Numbered from the stretch's first letter, positions 44,617 through 55,300 are shown. The stretch is 64,000 nucleotides of DNA from Lunatimonas sp. (GCF_020832325.1 NZ_JAFIEU010000019.1:1-64000); one strand, 5' to 3'. The notes: generated by a model from the sequence alone, not told the origin. Program-made: numbers and translations.

Positions 44617-46308
44617 ATGAAGACGTTAACCACGCAGGTGCTCATTTTTCTTCGGAATAAGCCGGACAGAAAGAACTTGTTGCTTTTGTTCCGGTTTTTA
44701 GTATTGTTGTTGTTGATCATCCTGGTTTATACGGTGATATTTAGGTATCTGATGGGGCTGGAGGGGCAGTCATATTCTTTGGTAACCGGATTTTATTGGA
44801 CACTCACCGTGATGTCTACGCTTGGATTTGGAGACATCACCTTCCAAGGCGATGCAGGCAGGTTATTTTCGGTGATCGTTTTGGTATCTGGCATGCTTTT
44901 TCTCCTCATTCTCTTTCCCTTTACCTTTATCAATTTTTTTTACTCTCCCTGGATGAAGGCCCAAGAGCTGGCGAAGGTTCCAAGGGAACTGCCCGAAGGA
45001 ATTTCCGGTCATGTGATTTTAACTAAATATGGCCCCATTGCAGAAGTGCTGATCAAAAAGCTCAAACAGTTCAACTACGAGTATGTGGTGTTGGTGGCAG
45101 ATATACAAGAGGGGCTGAGGTTGCGGGACTTAGGCGTTCAGGTGATGCTGGGGGATTTGGGCGATCCGGAAACCTATCGGATGGCGAGAGTTGGTAGGGC
45201 AGCTTTGGTCGCCACTACGGAGTCCGATGTCATTAACACGAACGTTGCATTTACGGTAAGGGGTATTAGCAAAGACGTTCAGATCATCGCTACCTGCAGT
45301 TACGCAGCCTCCGATGATATACTCAAATTGGCTGGCTGTAATCATGTGCTGCATCTGGGAGAAATAATGGGCTTGTTTTTGTCGAGGAGAGCAAACGGTG
45401 GTGACGCCGGTGCCCACCTAATCGGGGAGTTTGATGAATTGAAGATTGCCGAAGCGCTGGTTACCGGGTCGAGTTTGGTTGGACTTAAATTAAAGGAAAC
45501 GAGGCTACGCCAGGATATTGGGGTGAGTGTGGTAGGAGTCTGGGAGCGGGGTAAATTCCAAGCGGCCGAGCCAGACACACTGATTTCGTCCAGTACAGTG
45601 TTGGTGTTGGCAGGGACTGCCCAGCAGATAGAATCGTACAATCAAACCTTTTGCGTGAAGGCCGTGATGGCGGCGCCCGTTTTGATCATAGGGGGAGGGC
45701 GCGTGGGGCGTGCTACGGGTCGTAACCTGATTGCCAGAGGATTGGATTACCGAATTGTCGAGAAGGATCCTGAAAGGGCGAGGGGAAAGGAGCGAGTGGT
45801 GTTGGGAGATGCTGCCGAGTTGGAAGTGCTCAAGGAAGCCGGCATTGACGAAACCCACTGTGTCATCATCACATCCCATGACGATGATGTCAACGTTTAC
45901 CTGACCATCTATTGCAGGCTTTTGCGCCCGGATGTGCAGGTGATCACACGGTCAAATTTGGAGCGGAATATTGGAATCATGCATAGGGCAGGTTCCGATT
46001 TTGTCATGTCCTATGCCTCCATGGGCGCTAACACGATCTTTAACCTCTTGGAGCGAAGTGGCATTCTGATGGTGGCCGAGGGATTGGACCTCATCGAAGT
46101 GGCCGTTCCGGAGTCGTTGGAGGGAAGAAGCATAGCTGCATCCTGTATACGGAAGGAAACCGGTTGTACGGTGATCGCAGTCAAGGCGAAGGGCATCACC
46201 CATGTTAACCCTGAGCCTAACATGATCTTGCAAAAAGATGCCGAGATCATCCTGATTGGAACGGTAGAGGCTGAAAAGAAGTTTTTCGAACGGTACGGTT
46301 CAACTTAA
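44617..46308 (+). CDS. Two-helix potassium channel with tandem RCK (TrkA) domains
   Basis: A 563-residue ion channel subunit: TM1 about 21-44, pore loop with the selectivity filter STLGFGD (67-73), TM2 about 84-108, then two RCK/TrkA units (N and C parts), about 130-340 and 350-560. The second nucleotide fold has a clear GGGRVGRATG; the first is altered to LTKYGPIAE. The order resembles GsuK/MthK-like gated channels, in which NAD, nucleotides or calcium bound to the RCK ring open the pore. It converges with the SDR gene, overlapping it by 4 bases. Confidence 0.92.
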   Translation: MKTLTTQVLIFLRNKPDRKNLLLLFRFLVLLLLIILVYTVIFRYLMGLEGQSYSLVTGFYWTLTVMSTLGFGDITFQGDAGRLFSVIVLVSGMLFLLILFPFTFINFFYSPWMKAQELAKVPRELPEGISGHVILTKYGPIAEVLIKKLKQFNYEYVVLVADIQEGLRLRDLGVQVMLGDLGDPETYRMARVGRAALVATTESDVINTNVAFTVRGISKDVQIIATCSYAASDDILKLAGCNHVLHLGEIMGLFLSRRANGGDAGAHLIGEFDELKIAEALVTGSSLVGLKLKETRLRQDIGVSVVGVWERGKFQAAEPDTLISSSTVLVLAGTAQQIESYNQTFCVKAVMAAPVLIIGGGRVGRATGRNLIARGLDYRIVEKDPERARGKERVVLGDAAELEVLKEAGIDETHCVIITSHDDDVNVYLTIYCRLLRPDVQVITRSNLERNIGIMHRAGSDFVMSYASMGANTIFNLLERSGILMVAEGLDLIEVAVPESLEGRSIAASCIRKETGCTVIAVKAKGITHVNPEPNMILQKDAEIILIGTVEAEKKFFERYGST

Positions 46309-47231
46309 ATACAGGCTTTCAAGCCTTCTTCAATAGGGGTAGGCTTGAGTCCATAAGCCTTTTCAATTTTGGAGGAATCAAAACAATAGTCGTTTTCAAG
46401 CTGATAACTCAGTTCTTTCGCCTCTGAAAGTACGGGGATGAATGGTGAGAGGAGGGTCATCATCCACGGAGGTAGACTCCGAATCGTAGCCTCCATGCCC
46501 AGGTATCCGCTTAAAATGTCCGCCACATCTTCTGCTGAGGGGTACCGGTGGTCGGTCGGTAAGTGCCAGACTTGGTTGTATGCAGCATCTTGTTGGGCTA
46601 AAAAAGCTGTAGCGCTTGCGGCATCTGGAATATAGGTGAAGGAGTGTTTTTTATTGGTTTGGTAGAGCCATTGTGCAGACTTGCCGGATTTCATGCGGTT
46701 GATCACCGATTCGTTTAACATGCAAAACCGGGCATTCTTCCCATAAAAATCAGCTGCACGAACGATCATTCCCTTAAGTCTGCCGGAACGGATTTCATCC
46801 AGCATCTCTTGGGCGATTTTGGCGCGGACTATTCCTTTTCTACTGGACGGTTTGATGGGACTGGATTCCGTGAGTTTTCCTACATGTGCGGGGTCATACG
46901 CATACATGTTGTCAAAAAACACCAACTTGGTGCCGTGGGCAATGCAGGCGTCCAAGACATTTCGCATGACGACGGGCCACTGTTTTTCCCAAATGTTGGT
47001 TTTGTAGGCTATTCCCACTACTAAGTAAGCCGTATCTGAACCAGCTACAGCGCGATCAGTTGCTTCCGCATCCAATAAATTGGCGGTGAATACCTCATCG
47101 CTCGGGTTGACCTTCGAAGGGTTTCTACTGACCAATCGTAGGGGGAGTGCATTTTTCGCAAGTTCTTTTGCTAGTGCCTGTCCGATATTTCCGGTTGACC
47201 CTAGGATGGTGTGATAGAGGGGTTGGCTCAT
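46305..47231 (-). CDS. Atypical SDR / NAD(P)-dependent epimerase-like protein
   Basis: A 308-residue Rossmann protein with GSTGNIG at the N-terminus and downstream blocks like extended or atypical SDRs (VFFDNMYAYDP, RAADFYGKNARF, WHLPTDHRYPSAEDVADIL). The Tyr-x-x-x-Lys motif is not in its usual form, so it is closer to NmrA-like or nucleotide-sugar-epimerase-like members than to true epimerases. ATG at 47231 overlaps the stop of the preceding gene (ATGA), so it is translationally coupled to the mutarotase-like gene. A role in arabinose or related sugar metabolism is inferred from the operon. Confidence 0.83.
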   Translation of the reverse strand: MSQPLYHTILGSTGNIGQALAKELAKNALPLRLVSRNPSKVNPSDEVFTANLLDAEATDRAVAGSDTAYLVVGIAYKTNIWEKQWPVVMRNVLDACIAHGTKLVFFDNMYAYDPAHVGKLTESSPIKPSSRKGIVRAKIAQEMLDEIRSGRLKGMIVRAADFYGKNARFCMLNESVINRMKSGKSAQWLYQTNKKHSFTYIPDAASATAFLAQQDAAYNQVWHLPTDHRYPSAEDVADILSGYLGMEATIRSLPPWMMTLLSPFIPVLSEAKELSYQLENDYCFDSSKIEKAYGLKPTPIEEGLKACI

Positions 47232-48244
47232 GGCTGTTGCGGAGACGAGTGAGTGGAAAAGAACGAATAGGTGGTGGTCCAAGATTGGCTTTCGCCGGGC
47301 ATTACGTGTACATCCATGTATGGTTCTGGACATAGCGTAGTGTGTATTCCCCAAAAGGGTAAGAAAACGATGGGGTGATCATTGGTGATTCGTACTCCAT
47401 AGCCGCTCTTTCGGTTGGTTAGGGTGATGTCGTAATCCGAAGCTTCTTCCGAGTAGCCTCCCAACACAAAATAGATGCTTTCTCCAGGTGGGATAGCCTC
47501 CTTAAATACCACTTTATTGCCGGAAATCTCGGTGACTGTGCCCATGCCCCGGGTATTTGAAATCAGCGTAGGCTGAAAAGGGAAAGAGACCTCGTAAGCG
47601 GGGCCTATGGGCTTATTGTCCAACATAAAAAAATTGTGATTGTATACGCGGGTTTTGATGGGATTTTTGCCGGTATTTTCCAGTCGGTGCACCAACTTCA
47701 TTTCCGGCTGACCTTTTGCCAGTTCTACTGTCTTGGTATATTGGTAGCCATAGCCGTTTTTTTTCGAAAGGTGCTGCCTAAAGCTGACACTGTTTTTTGT
47801 TTTCTTTACACGCCATTTCCCGTGGTCGGTGATTTCAAAGGGAGCGGTAAACCGATAAGGTTCTTCGTCTATTTTCCGAATCCGCCCAATGCCGATTTTT
47901 AGAAACTCTTCTCCAGCCTTGGCTTCCTCGTATCCGATCGGGTCAAAAGCTTCTACAGGTCCAATGATTGCATCGTGAAGATAGGGATCGTATCTGGGAA
48001 ACCACTGCCCAAAGTACGTGTGTCCCTGATAGGTGAGTTGGGACACCACGCCTGACCAATCAAATCGGGAGCCTCTATAGTATCCTTTTGTGGCATCGGG
48101 GAGATAAAGATTTACATGGAGGTCATCGCTTTTTATCACCGCGGAGGGGACGTCCTGGGCAGTTGCATCAGTTAGGCTAAAGGTTAATACCAGTAAAAAT
48201 GCATACCAGCAGCGCCGCACAGATAAAGGAGGAAAATGGATCAT
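47228..48244 (-). CDS. Secreted galactose-mutarotase-like protein
   Basis: A 338-residue protein with a signal peptide (AFLLVLTFSLTDATAQ). The mature part is a beta-rich fold resembling aldose 1-epimerase (LYLPDATKGYYRGSRFDWSGVV, TRVYNHNFFMLD, YMDVHVMPGESQSW). The His in YNHNFF and a late Glu/Asp could act in mutarotation, which is not certain. It lies between araA and the SDR gene, 57 bases after araA, and may interconvert the anomers of L-arabinose or a related sugar in the periplasm. Confidence 0.72.
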   Translation of the reverse strand: MIHFPPLSVRRCWYAFLLVLTFSLTDATAQDVPSAVIKSDDLHVNLYLPDATKGYYRGSRFDWSGVVSQLTYQGHTYFGQWFPRYDPYLHDAIIGPVEAFDPIGYEEAKAGEEFLKIGIGRIRKIDEEPYRFTAPFEITDHGKWRVKKTKNSVSFRQHLSKKNGYGYQYTKTVELAKGQPEMKLVHRLENTGKNPIKTRVYNHNFFMLDNKPIGPAYEVSFPFQPTLISNTRGMGTVTEISGNKVVFKEAIPPGESIYFVLGGYSEEASDYDITLTNRKSGYGVRITNDHPIVFLPFWGIHTTLCPEPYMDVHVMPGESQSWTTTYSFFSTHSSPQQP

Positions 48245-48301
48245 ACTTAGCTGAAAATAAAGCAGTAAGATATGGGTTCTTACCCGAAAAGCAAAATGGT
48301 T

Positions 48302-49795
48302 TTATTTTCGGTAGGTCATGTCATTCCACTGGATTTCCTTTTGGAAATCCCTAATCTGGGTGTCCTTATCTATAACAAGGGCTTCCATCCCGGCAATTTC
48401 GGCAAAATCCATCAATACTTCGGAGCTTAGGTTGGTACTAAAACATGTGTGGTGTGCTCCGCCGGCCAATATCCAGGCCTTACAAGCGGTATGCATATCG
48501 GGCAGTGGTTGCCAAAGCACCCGAGCTACCGGTAGCTTTGGGAGTTCATGGGGTGGGTCTACCGCCACTACTTCGTTGATCACCATTCGGAAGCGGTTGC
48601 CCATATCCACTATGGAGGCGTTCAGCCCCTGCCCTCCTGCTACGTTAAATACCAGTCGAACCGGATCTTCCTTACCACCGATCCCCAAGGGGTGTATTTC
48701 CAACGATGGTTTGTGAGAGGCCAAGCTTTCGTCCACCTCCAGCATATGGGAACCCAAAACAAGGCTGTTGTCCGGATCAAAGTGGTACGTGTAATCTTCC
48801 ATGAACGCATTGGCACCAGCTAATCCAGATCCCATTACCTTCATGGCCCTTACCAATGCAGCCGTTTTCCAATCCCCCTCTCCGGCATATCCAAAGCCTT
48901 TGGCCATCAGACGCTGCACCGCTATGCCGGGGAGTTGCTTCATACCGTGGAGATCTTCGAAGGTGTTGGTAAACGCTTTGAAATGGCCGGATACCAAAAA
49001 CGTTTCCAACCCCCGCTCAATTCGTGCGGCCTCTTCCAGCGATGGCCTGCGGGCGCCTCCTTTTTTTAGTTCCGGAGCTACATGGTACTTTTCTTCGTAT
49101 TCTGCAAGCAACTCGGCTATTTCTGCTGGTGTCACCTGTCTTATGGATTCCACCAAGTCGCCTACGGCGTACGTATTTACTGAAAAGCCGAAACGTATCT
49201 CGGCTTCTACTTTATCGCCTTCTGTAACGGCTACCTGGCGCATATTGTCACCAAATCGTACAATTTTAGCGTCCTGCCAGTCGCTCCATCCGGCACATGC
49301 CCTGGCCCAATGGTCGATTTCCTTATGTACCTGCGCGGAGGTCCAGTATCCAACCACCACCTTACGAGGAAGCCTCATTCGCGAAGTGATAAACCCAAAC
49401 TCTCTGTCGCCATGTGCACTTTGGTTTAGATTCATGAAATCCATGTCTATACTGCTCCAGGGAATGTCTCTGTTGAATTGGGTATGCAGGTGTAGTAAAG
49501 GTTTCTGGAGGGTTTTAAGCCCATTGATCCACATTTTTGCCGGTGAAAAAGTATGCATCCACACGATCACCCCTATACAGGTGGATGACTGATTTGCCTG
49601 AGAAAGCACTTGCCGAATATCCGGTGTATCTGTGACCACCGCAATAAAACGAATTTTTATGGAAAGATGGGGAGATGCATCGAGGCCTTCGGCGATTTGG
49701 GAACTATGTTCGCGGACTTGTTCCAACGTTTTTTCGCCGTAGAGGTACTGGCTTCCGGCTATAAACCAAATTTCAGGTTGGGTTTTAGGTTTCAT
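48302..49795 (-). CDS. araA: L-arabinose isomerase
   Basis: A 497-residue enzyme matching AraA over its full length: [20 protein letters not shown] at the start, [38 protein letters not shown] with the catalytic Glu, and the C-terminal [14 protein letters not shown] with paired His. It converts L-arabinose to L-ribulose with Mn2+. ATG at 49795 fits the family start. It lies 85 bases downstream of araR and heads the catabolic part of the operon. The next enzyme, ribulokinase (araB), is not in the window. Confidence 0.96.
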   Translation of the reverse strand: MKPKTQPEIWFIAGSQYLYGEKTLEQVREHSSQIAEGLDASPHLSIKIRFIAVVTDTPDIRQVLSQANQSSTCIGVIVWMHTFSPAKMWINGLKTLQKPLLHLHTQFNRDIPWSSIDMDFMNLNQSAHGDREFGFITSRMRLPRKVVVGYWTSAQVHKEIDHWARACAGWSDWQDAKIVRFGDNMRQVAVTEGDKVEAEIRFGFSVNTYAVGDLVESIRQVTPAEIAELLAEYEEKYHVAPELKKGGARRPSLEEAARIERGLETFLVSGHFKAFTNTFEDLHGMKQLPGIAVQRLMAKGFGYAGEGDWKTAALVRAMKVMGSGLAGANAFMEDYTYHFDPDNSLVLGSHMLEVDESLASHKPSLEIHPLGIGGKEDPVRLVFNVAGGQGLNASIVDMGNRFRMVINEVVAVDPPHELPKLPVARVLWQPLPDMHTACKAWILAGGAHHTCFSTNLSSEVLMDFAEIAGMEALVIDKDTQIRDFQKEIQWNDMTYRK

Positions 49796-49880
49796 TCTTG
49801 TGTTTTTGACACTTTTTAGCATACACTATGCCAATCAGGCATAGGCAGCTGTGATTGGCTCGAAAGTTAGGGTAAAATGG

Positions 49881-50630
49881 CTAATTATCCAGCAATGCTA
49901 CAGGCTCTTTTTGATCCGCTTCCACACTCAGTGGGATTTCATTTTTAGGTATGAAATTTAGAACCCGCTGAAATTGTGCTTGATAGTTTGCTTTGTTCAG
50001 GGTGTAGTAAAACGCGCCTTTTTTGGATTTCGATTTGTCTTTTTCCTCTTCTTTGGTGATGATTCCGGTAGAAAGGACTTTTCGGGAAAAATTTCTTTTG
50101 TCAATACTGATATCGTATAGCCCTTCATACAGAATCTGCAGTTGGGGTAAAGTAAATTTTTCAGGAAGCAATTCAAACAAAATAGGGTGCATTGCGGCTT
50201 TATACCGAAGTTGTTTTAGGGACAGATTGACCATTTCCTGGTGATCAAAGATCAAGTTGGGCAGGGAATTCATAGTGAACCATTTGGGCTGATAGAGATC
50301 GCTGAGTTGCCGTGCATACTGGTTGATGTCGATCAGGGCGTAATAGGTCACACCGATGACGCGTTCCACAGGGTCTCTGTGGGGCTGACTAAAGGCGTGG
50401 AGTTGCTCCATATAAATATTTCGCAAACCGGTGAGTTTGGTTAGAATCCGTTGTGCTGCTTCATCGAGGGATTCATTGGGCTGGAGAAATCCACCCATCA
50501 GGCTCCATTTGTCCTTTTCCGGTTCGAAGCCACGCTGGATGAGCAATAGTTTGTAATCTTCGCCGTCAAACCCAAAAACAACGCAGTCCACTGAAACCAA
50601 CATGCGGGTTTGATTTGAATACTTAATCAT
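49881..50630 (-). CDS. araR: AraR-type arabinose regulator (catalytically degenerate Nudix plus winged helix)
   Basis: A 249-residue protein: an N-terminal Nudix-fold domain (about 8-150) and a C-terminal winged helix (about 160-225, with LYDISIDKRNFSRKVLSTGII). The Nudix box has lost its catalytic residues: after GGFLQPNE the expected RExxEE reads RILTKL. This is the build of the Bacteroidota AraR family, in which the Nudix domain binds L-arabinose and releases the repressor from DNA. Its place between araA and araD supports the same role. Confidence 0.88.
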   Translation of the reverse strand: MIKYSNQTRMLVSVDCVVFGFDGEDYKLLLIQRGFEPEKDKWSLMGGFLQPNESLDEAAQRILTKLTGLRNIYMEQLHAFSQPHRDPVERVIGVTYYALIDINQYARQLSDLYQPKWFTMNSLPNLIFDHQEMVNLSLKQLRYKAAMHPILFELLPEKFTLPQLQILYEGLYDISIDKRNFSRKVLSTGIITKEEEKDKSKSKKGAFYYTLNKANYQAQFQRVLNFIPKNEIPLSVEADQKEPVALLDN

Positions 50631-51051
50631 AATTGATGTTAATATTAGTTTAAAGGAATACGCTTTAAGGTTCCGTTTAACAGGTTTGGCGATAGGTTGA
50701 CAAAGGGATTGGTGAAATTCGAAATCAAATTTAAACTTTTATGCGAAGGAAACAAGGCGAAAATTTATTTTACACAGATTACCAGCTTTGCCCGATTCAT
50801 CTTTCTATTCTGAAAACGGCAATATAACTTTGTCTACCGTTAACCTAGCGAGTGGGCAATCGGCACGTAGGTGTTCGTGTCCGGTTTTTTGTTGGGATCT
50901 GGTTTTAGTCTATTTTCTTCTAGGTGTACTAGGTATACTGGTTCAGGGAGATTATGTACTAATCGGGTCCTTACATTTTATTGACGGAGGGTTTGCCCGA
51001 AGGGCATTTTGAAGCTTTACTGAATGAATTTATTCTCAAAAACAACGAAAG
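50631..51051. other. Divergent regulatory region between araR-araA and araD
   Basis: These 421 bases hold no convincing gene; a 74-codon frame at 50788-51012 has no protein character. The region must carry divergent ara promoters and AraR operators. The clearest element is an inverted repeat near 50649-50669. The part next to araR is AT-rich, while 50800-51010 is of average composition. Confidence 0.7.
50649..50669. promoter_or_regulatory. Candidate AraR operator
   Basis: TTTAAAG at 50649-50655 and CTTTAAG at 50663-50669 form an inverted repeat with 7-base arms (six of seven paired) and a 7-base spacer, 19 bases upstream of the araR ATG. Position suits autoregulation; no comparison with known AraR sites could be run. 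Confidence 0.35.
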
Positions 51052-51756
51052 ATGACATCGTACAAAGACCTCAAGGAATCGTGCTATGAAGCGAATATGG
51101 AATTGCCCAAACTGGGTTTGGTAGTCTACACTTTTGGCAACGTTAGTTCGGTGGACCGGGATCGGGGGGTATTTGCCATTAAGCCCAGTGGTGTTCCCTA
51201 CGAAAAACTCAAACCTGCCGATATGGTCGTTGTTGATTTTGAAAATAAGGTGATAGAGGGAACCATGCGTCCCTCATCGGATACCAAAACCCATGCATTT
51301 CTTTACAAGCACTGGGAGGAGATAGGAGGCATCTGCCATACCCACAGTACCTATTCGGTCGCATGGGCCCAATCCCAATTGGATATTCCCTTGTTTGGTA
51401 CTACCCATGCAGACCATAATACGAGTGATATTCCCTGTGCACCCCCTATGGCTGACGAGTTGATTGAGGGTGACTACGAACATAATACCGGACAGCAAAT
51501 AGTGGATTGTTTTGCTGCGAAAAACATCTCCTACCGAGAAGTGGAAATGATCCTTATCGGAAATCACGGTCCATTTACCTGGGGAAAGGACGCGGCAAAA
51601 GCAGTATACAACAGCCGGGTGCTTGAGGAAATCGCGAAGATGGCCTTTCTTACTATGCAGATCAATCCCAAAGCTCCTAGGTTAAAAGATTCACTTATAA
51701 AAAAACATTACGATCGAAAGCATGGGGATGGGGCTTATTATGGTCAAGGGTGTTGA
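51052..51756 (+). CDS. araD: L-ribulose-5-phosphate 4-epimerase
   Basis: A 234-residue class II aldolase-fold epimerase. Zinc ligands are visible in ICHTHSTYS (two His) and a later His in THADH; GNHGPFTWG and the C-terminal KHGDGAYYGQ match AraD. It converts L-ribulose 5-phosphate to D-xylulose 5-phosphate, the last specific step of arabinose catabolism. It is transcribed divergently from araR-araA, probably under AraR control. Confidence 0.95.
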   Translation: MTSYKDLKESCYEANMELPKLGLVVYTFGNVSSVDRDRGVFAIKPSGVPYEKLKPADMVVVDFENKVIEGTMRPSSDTKTHAFLYKHWEEIGGICHTHSTYSVAWAQSQLDIPLFGTTHADHNTSDIPCAPPMADELIEGDYEHNTGQQIVDCFAAKNISYREVEMILIGNHGPFTWGKDAAKAVYNSRVLEEIAKMAFLTMQINPKAPRLKDSLIKKHYDRKHGDGAYYGQGC

Positions 51757-51967
51757 TAGTTAATAATCGTTAGAATATTGTCATTTTTGTAGACAACTGT
51801 TGGTTAGAAAGGTATGAGGGCGTTTTGTTGTATTCATGTTTTTGTTAATTGTATGAAATAGATGCTTATATAATTGTCTAATTTCGATTTAAAATAATAT
51901 TTTTTTTTCAAAAAATTTATTTTTTTTTGATTCGACTGAGTGATTTAGTGCAAGGGTAGTAAATTGG

Positions 51968-52000
51968 TTTATCGGTTTATTTTTGTGTTTATCGGTCTAT
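51968..52000. promoter_or_regulatory. Direct repeat, candidate regulator site upstream of susCD
   Basis: TTTATCGGTTTAT at 51968 and TTTATCGGTCTAT at 51988 are near-identical 13-mers exactly 20 bases apart, on one face of the helix. Direct repeats of this kind suit AraC-type or hybrid two-component activators that control polysaccharide loci. Confidence 0.4.
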
Positions 52001-52178
52001 GTGTGACTCAAAGGGGATGGTGAGTTTTGCTCACAGAATTTTGTTTGACTTTTTTTATATATACAAAAATAAATTTCAAATATTCGTTTTTTTTAAATTT
52101 CCTAAAAAAAAACTTACCCCTTTGTTTTTATATTTTCCAATTTTTTTTCACATTTCGACGTGTATATAAGAGATATAA

Positions 52179-52207
52179 AATTATGGCTTACGTAGTGAGC
52201 CATAATT
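52179..52207. repeat. 29-bp inverted repeat upstream of susCD
   Basis: AATTATGGCT and AGCCATAATT are perfect 10-base arms around a 9-base centre (TACGTAGTG), 183 bases before the SusC ATG. It may be an operator or form an RNA stem in the leader. There is no T-run after it, so a simple terminator is unlikely. Confidence 0.5.
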
Positions 52208-52220
52208 AATCATTATTTGT

Positions 52221-52232
52221 GCAATCGATTGC
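52221..52232. promoter_or_regulatory. LacI-type operator candidate upstream of susCD
   Basis: GCAATCGATTGC is a perfect 12-bp palindrome with a central CG, the layout of LacI/GalR-family sites. It lies 158 bases before the SusC start codon. No LacI-family gene is present in the window. Confidence 0.45.
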
Positions 52233-52389
52233 TCATTGAGCAGTGATTTGTAAGTACAACACCTGTTTTTGTTTGTTTAACTATCAATATAAATGCCTAT
52301 GAGACAAAATCGGCATACTTGGAGAGGTATGTCAAAATCATTATGAATATCTCCAAAAGTTTGATTAACTTATTTAAAACCCAAAATGT

Positions 52390-55300
52390 ATGAAAAGAAT
52401 AGTACGTGTATTTCGAGAAATTCCCAGATGGGGTACAAGCGCATCCGCATTGCTCCTATGTTTGGGACTATCTCATTCGCCAGCTGCTGCGGATAGCCTA
52501 AAGGCATCCAACGAGATGGCATTTTCGGAAATGGCAGACTTTGCTAGGATCACCGGAACGGTTAAGGATTCAAATGGTGAACCTATTCCTGGCGCGACGG
52601 TAGTCGTGGAGGGCACTGGAGCAGGAACTGCCACCGATATCGATGGTAAATTCACATTAGATGTTCCAGAGGGAAGTACTATTGTGATTTCCTTTATTGG
52701 ATATAAGCCTACCCGGATGACTATCGGCAATCAAACTACCGTTAACATCGTGCTGGAGGAAGACATGTCCTCCCTTCAAGAAGTAATCGTGGTAGGTTAC
52801 GGTACTCAGGAAAAACGAAATATTACCGGAGCCATTGCGTCTCTTGACGAGCGTTCCATCCGTGAAATCCCCGTGGCTTCTGCCGTGGAGGCTATCCAAG
52901 GTCAGGTAGCTGGTGTGGATGTCGTTTCCGGTGGGGGACGTCCTGGTCAGGCACCTCAGATCCTTATTCGGGGAAGAAGATCAATTTCCGCATCCAACGA
53001 GCCGCTTTACGTAATTGACGGAATTCCTCAGACCAGTGCAGGGTCTGCCATCTTTGATATCAACCCACAGGATATTACTTCCATGGAGGTATTGAAAGAT
53101 GCCGCAGCCACCGCCATTTATGGGTCCAGGGGTGCAAACGGTGTGGTGATCATCACCACCAAGCGGGGTAGCACCGATAAAACCACCGTTTCGTACGATG
53201 GGTATTATGGTCTTTCCAATACCACTTCCCGTGTACGCATGATGAATGGAGAGGAATTTGCCGCGATGAAGCGCGAATCCAGAAGGTGGGACCCAAACAC
53301 CCGTGCGGCGGCGTGGAATGGAGTAATTCCGGACGATGAGTTTGTGTTTTTGGATCCCGTTGAATTGGAGTCGTTGGCGTTGGGCCGTTCTACCGATTGG
53401 TTGGATCTGATCCTGAAAACCGGATACCAGACCAACCATCAATTCAGTGTAAACGGTGGTAATCAGAATACGCAGTTTAATATCTCTTTGGGGTATTTTG
53501 ACGAAGAAGGTATTGTGGATAATATGGATTACCAGCGGGTAACTGCTAGGATAAACCTAGACCATAAGATCAGCAAGATATTCAAGGTAGGAACTTCCTT
53601 TACTGCTTCCTCAGTGATTCAAAACTGGGGATCTGGATCAGCCCTCGGAGAAGCCGTAGCTAATAATCCACTGGGCGTACCCTTTAACGAGGATGGCAGC
53701 ATTCGTTTCCTTCCTACCAATGATGGAATACGTACCAACCCACTCTCAGAATTGGTGCCCGGCGCATTTATGGATGAGAGACGATTCACCCGAATTTTTG
53801 CTCCTTTTTACATGGAGGCAACGATTACGGAGGGGTTGAAGTTTACTACAAACGCCGGCCCAGATATACGTTTTAGAAGGGTTGGAAACTTTAGGGCTAG
53901 ACAAACCAATGCAAACAGAGGTGGGCCAGCGAGTGCGTCACTAGAGAATGAGCTTGATATGGGATATACGGTAGAGAATATCCTCAATTATTCCAAATCG
54001 TTCGGTATTCATAGCCTGCAAGCAACTGCCTTGCAGAGTATACAAGGTCTGAGGTCAGAGAGACATCTGACCCAGGTGTCCAACCTGCCTTACGAAACCC
54101 AATTGTTTTATGACTTGGGGTCTGCTGAGGTTAGAAATAATGTGGCTAGCCACTTGAGAGAATGGACGCTGGCTTCCTACATGGGTAGAGTAAACTACGA
54201 ATTGGCTGGTAAATACCTTTTCCAAGCTACTTTGCGCGCCGATGGTTCGTCACGTTTAGCACCCGGAAGACAGTGGGCTTATTTCCCAGGTGCATCTGTA
54301 GGATGGAGGATGATAGACGAAGATTTTATGAAGGGCCAAAACGCGATTACCGAATTTAAACTAAGAGCTTCATATGGTAGGGTAGGAAATACCTCCGTGG
54401 ATCCGTATCAGACCTTAGGTAGACTTCGTCGCACAGTCTATGCATTTGGCGAAACCCAAGCCCTTGGATTTGGTCTGAATGAAATCCCCAATCCGGATTT
54501 GGGATGGGAGATATCTTCTACCGTAAACGGTGGAGTGGACTTTGGTTTGTTTAATAACCAACTTTCCGGTTCGTTTGAATATTTTGTTACTAATACGACT
54601 GATATTCTACTCGCTCGAAATCTTCCTTTCACTTCCGGTTACAACAATATCCTACAGAATATTGGAGCAACCCGCTCCAAAGGCGTTGAGTTGAGTATTA
54701 ACGCAACTCCAACGGACACACCCAAATTCCGATGGGATATCCAATTCAATATTTCGCGATGGAGGGAGGAAATCGTGGACTTGGTGTTCAAGGACGAGAA
54801 TGGCAACTCCATGTCCGACGTGGGTAACCAATGGTTTATTGGACAGCCTATCCGGGTGTTCTTTGATTATGAAAAGATCGGTATCTGGCAAGCTAACGAG
54901 GAAGACTTAGCACGTCAAATGGATCAGAAAGTACCTGGAGAGATAAAGCTGAAAGACCAAGACGGAGACGGCAGAATAACGCCAAACGACCGGATTGTGC
55001 TCGGTACAGACGTGCCCGATTTCGTGGGTGGTATCACCAACCGTTTTCAGGTGGGCAACTTTGATTTGAGCGTATTCTTTTTTTACAGGGTCGGACACAT
55101 GGTAAGGAGCCGCTTCCACGATAGCAATAGCGGATTGTTTGGTCGCTATAACAACCTGCTGGTGGACTATTGGACGATAGACAATCCCACTAACGAAAAC
55201 CCTCGTCCCAATGTAAATCAGGAGTTTCCGAGAGATGGATCTACCCGGTCTTACTTTGACGGCAGCTTTGTGAAGTTACGAAATGTCACCCTTGGGTACA

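Larger units (their letters stand above)
51757..52389. other. Long AT-rich leader upstream of SusC
   Basis: These 633 bases are very AT-rich and hold no credible gene (a 60-codon frame at 52027-52209 is Phe/Lys-rich by composition only). They contain a direct repeat at 51968-52000, a TAnnTTTG box (TATTTTTG) at 51978-51985, a 29-bp inverted repeat at 52179-52207 and a LacI-like palindrome at 52221-52232. Long leaders like this are usual for regulated susCD operons. Confidence 0.7.

Noticed and set aside
47232-47354. Upstream extension of the SDR gene
   Set aside because: The extension overlaps the end of the mutarotase-like gene; the Rossmann motif needs the ATG at 47231, which overlaps the upstream stop as ATGA.
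50788-51012. 74-codon open frame in the ara regulatory region
   Set aside because: No recognisable protein pattern, and it lies where promoters and operators are expected.
52027-52209. 60-codon Phe/Lys-rich open frame upstream of SusC
   Set aside because: Its make-up is explained by runs of T and A; it overlaps the 29-bp inverted repeat and has no leader.
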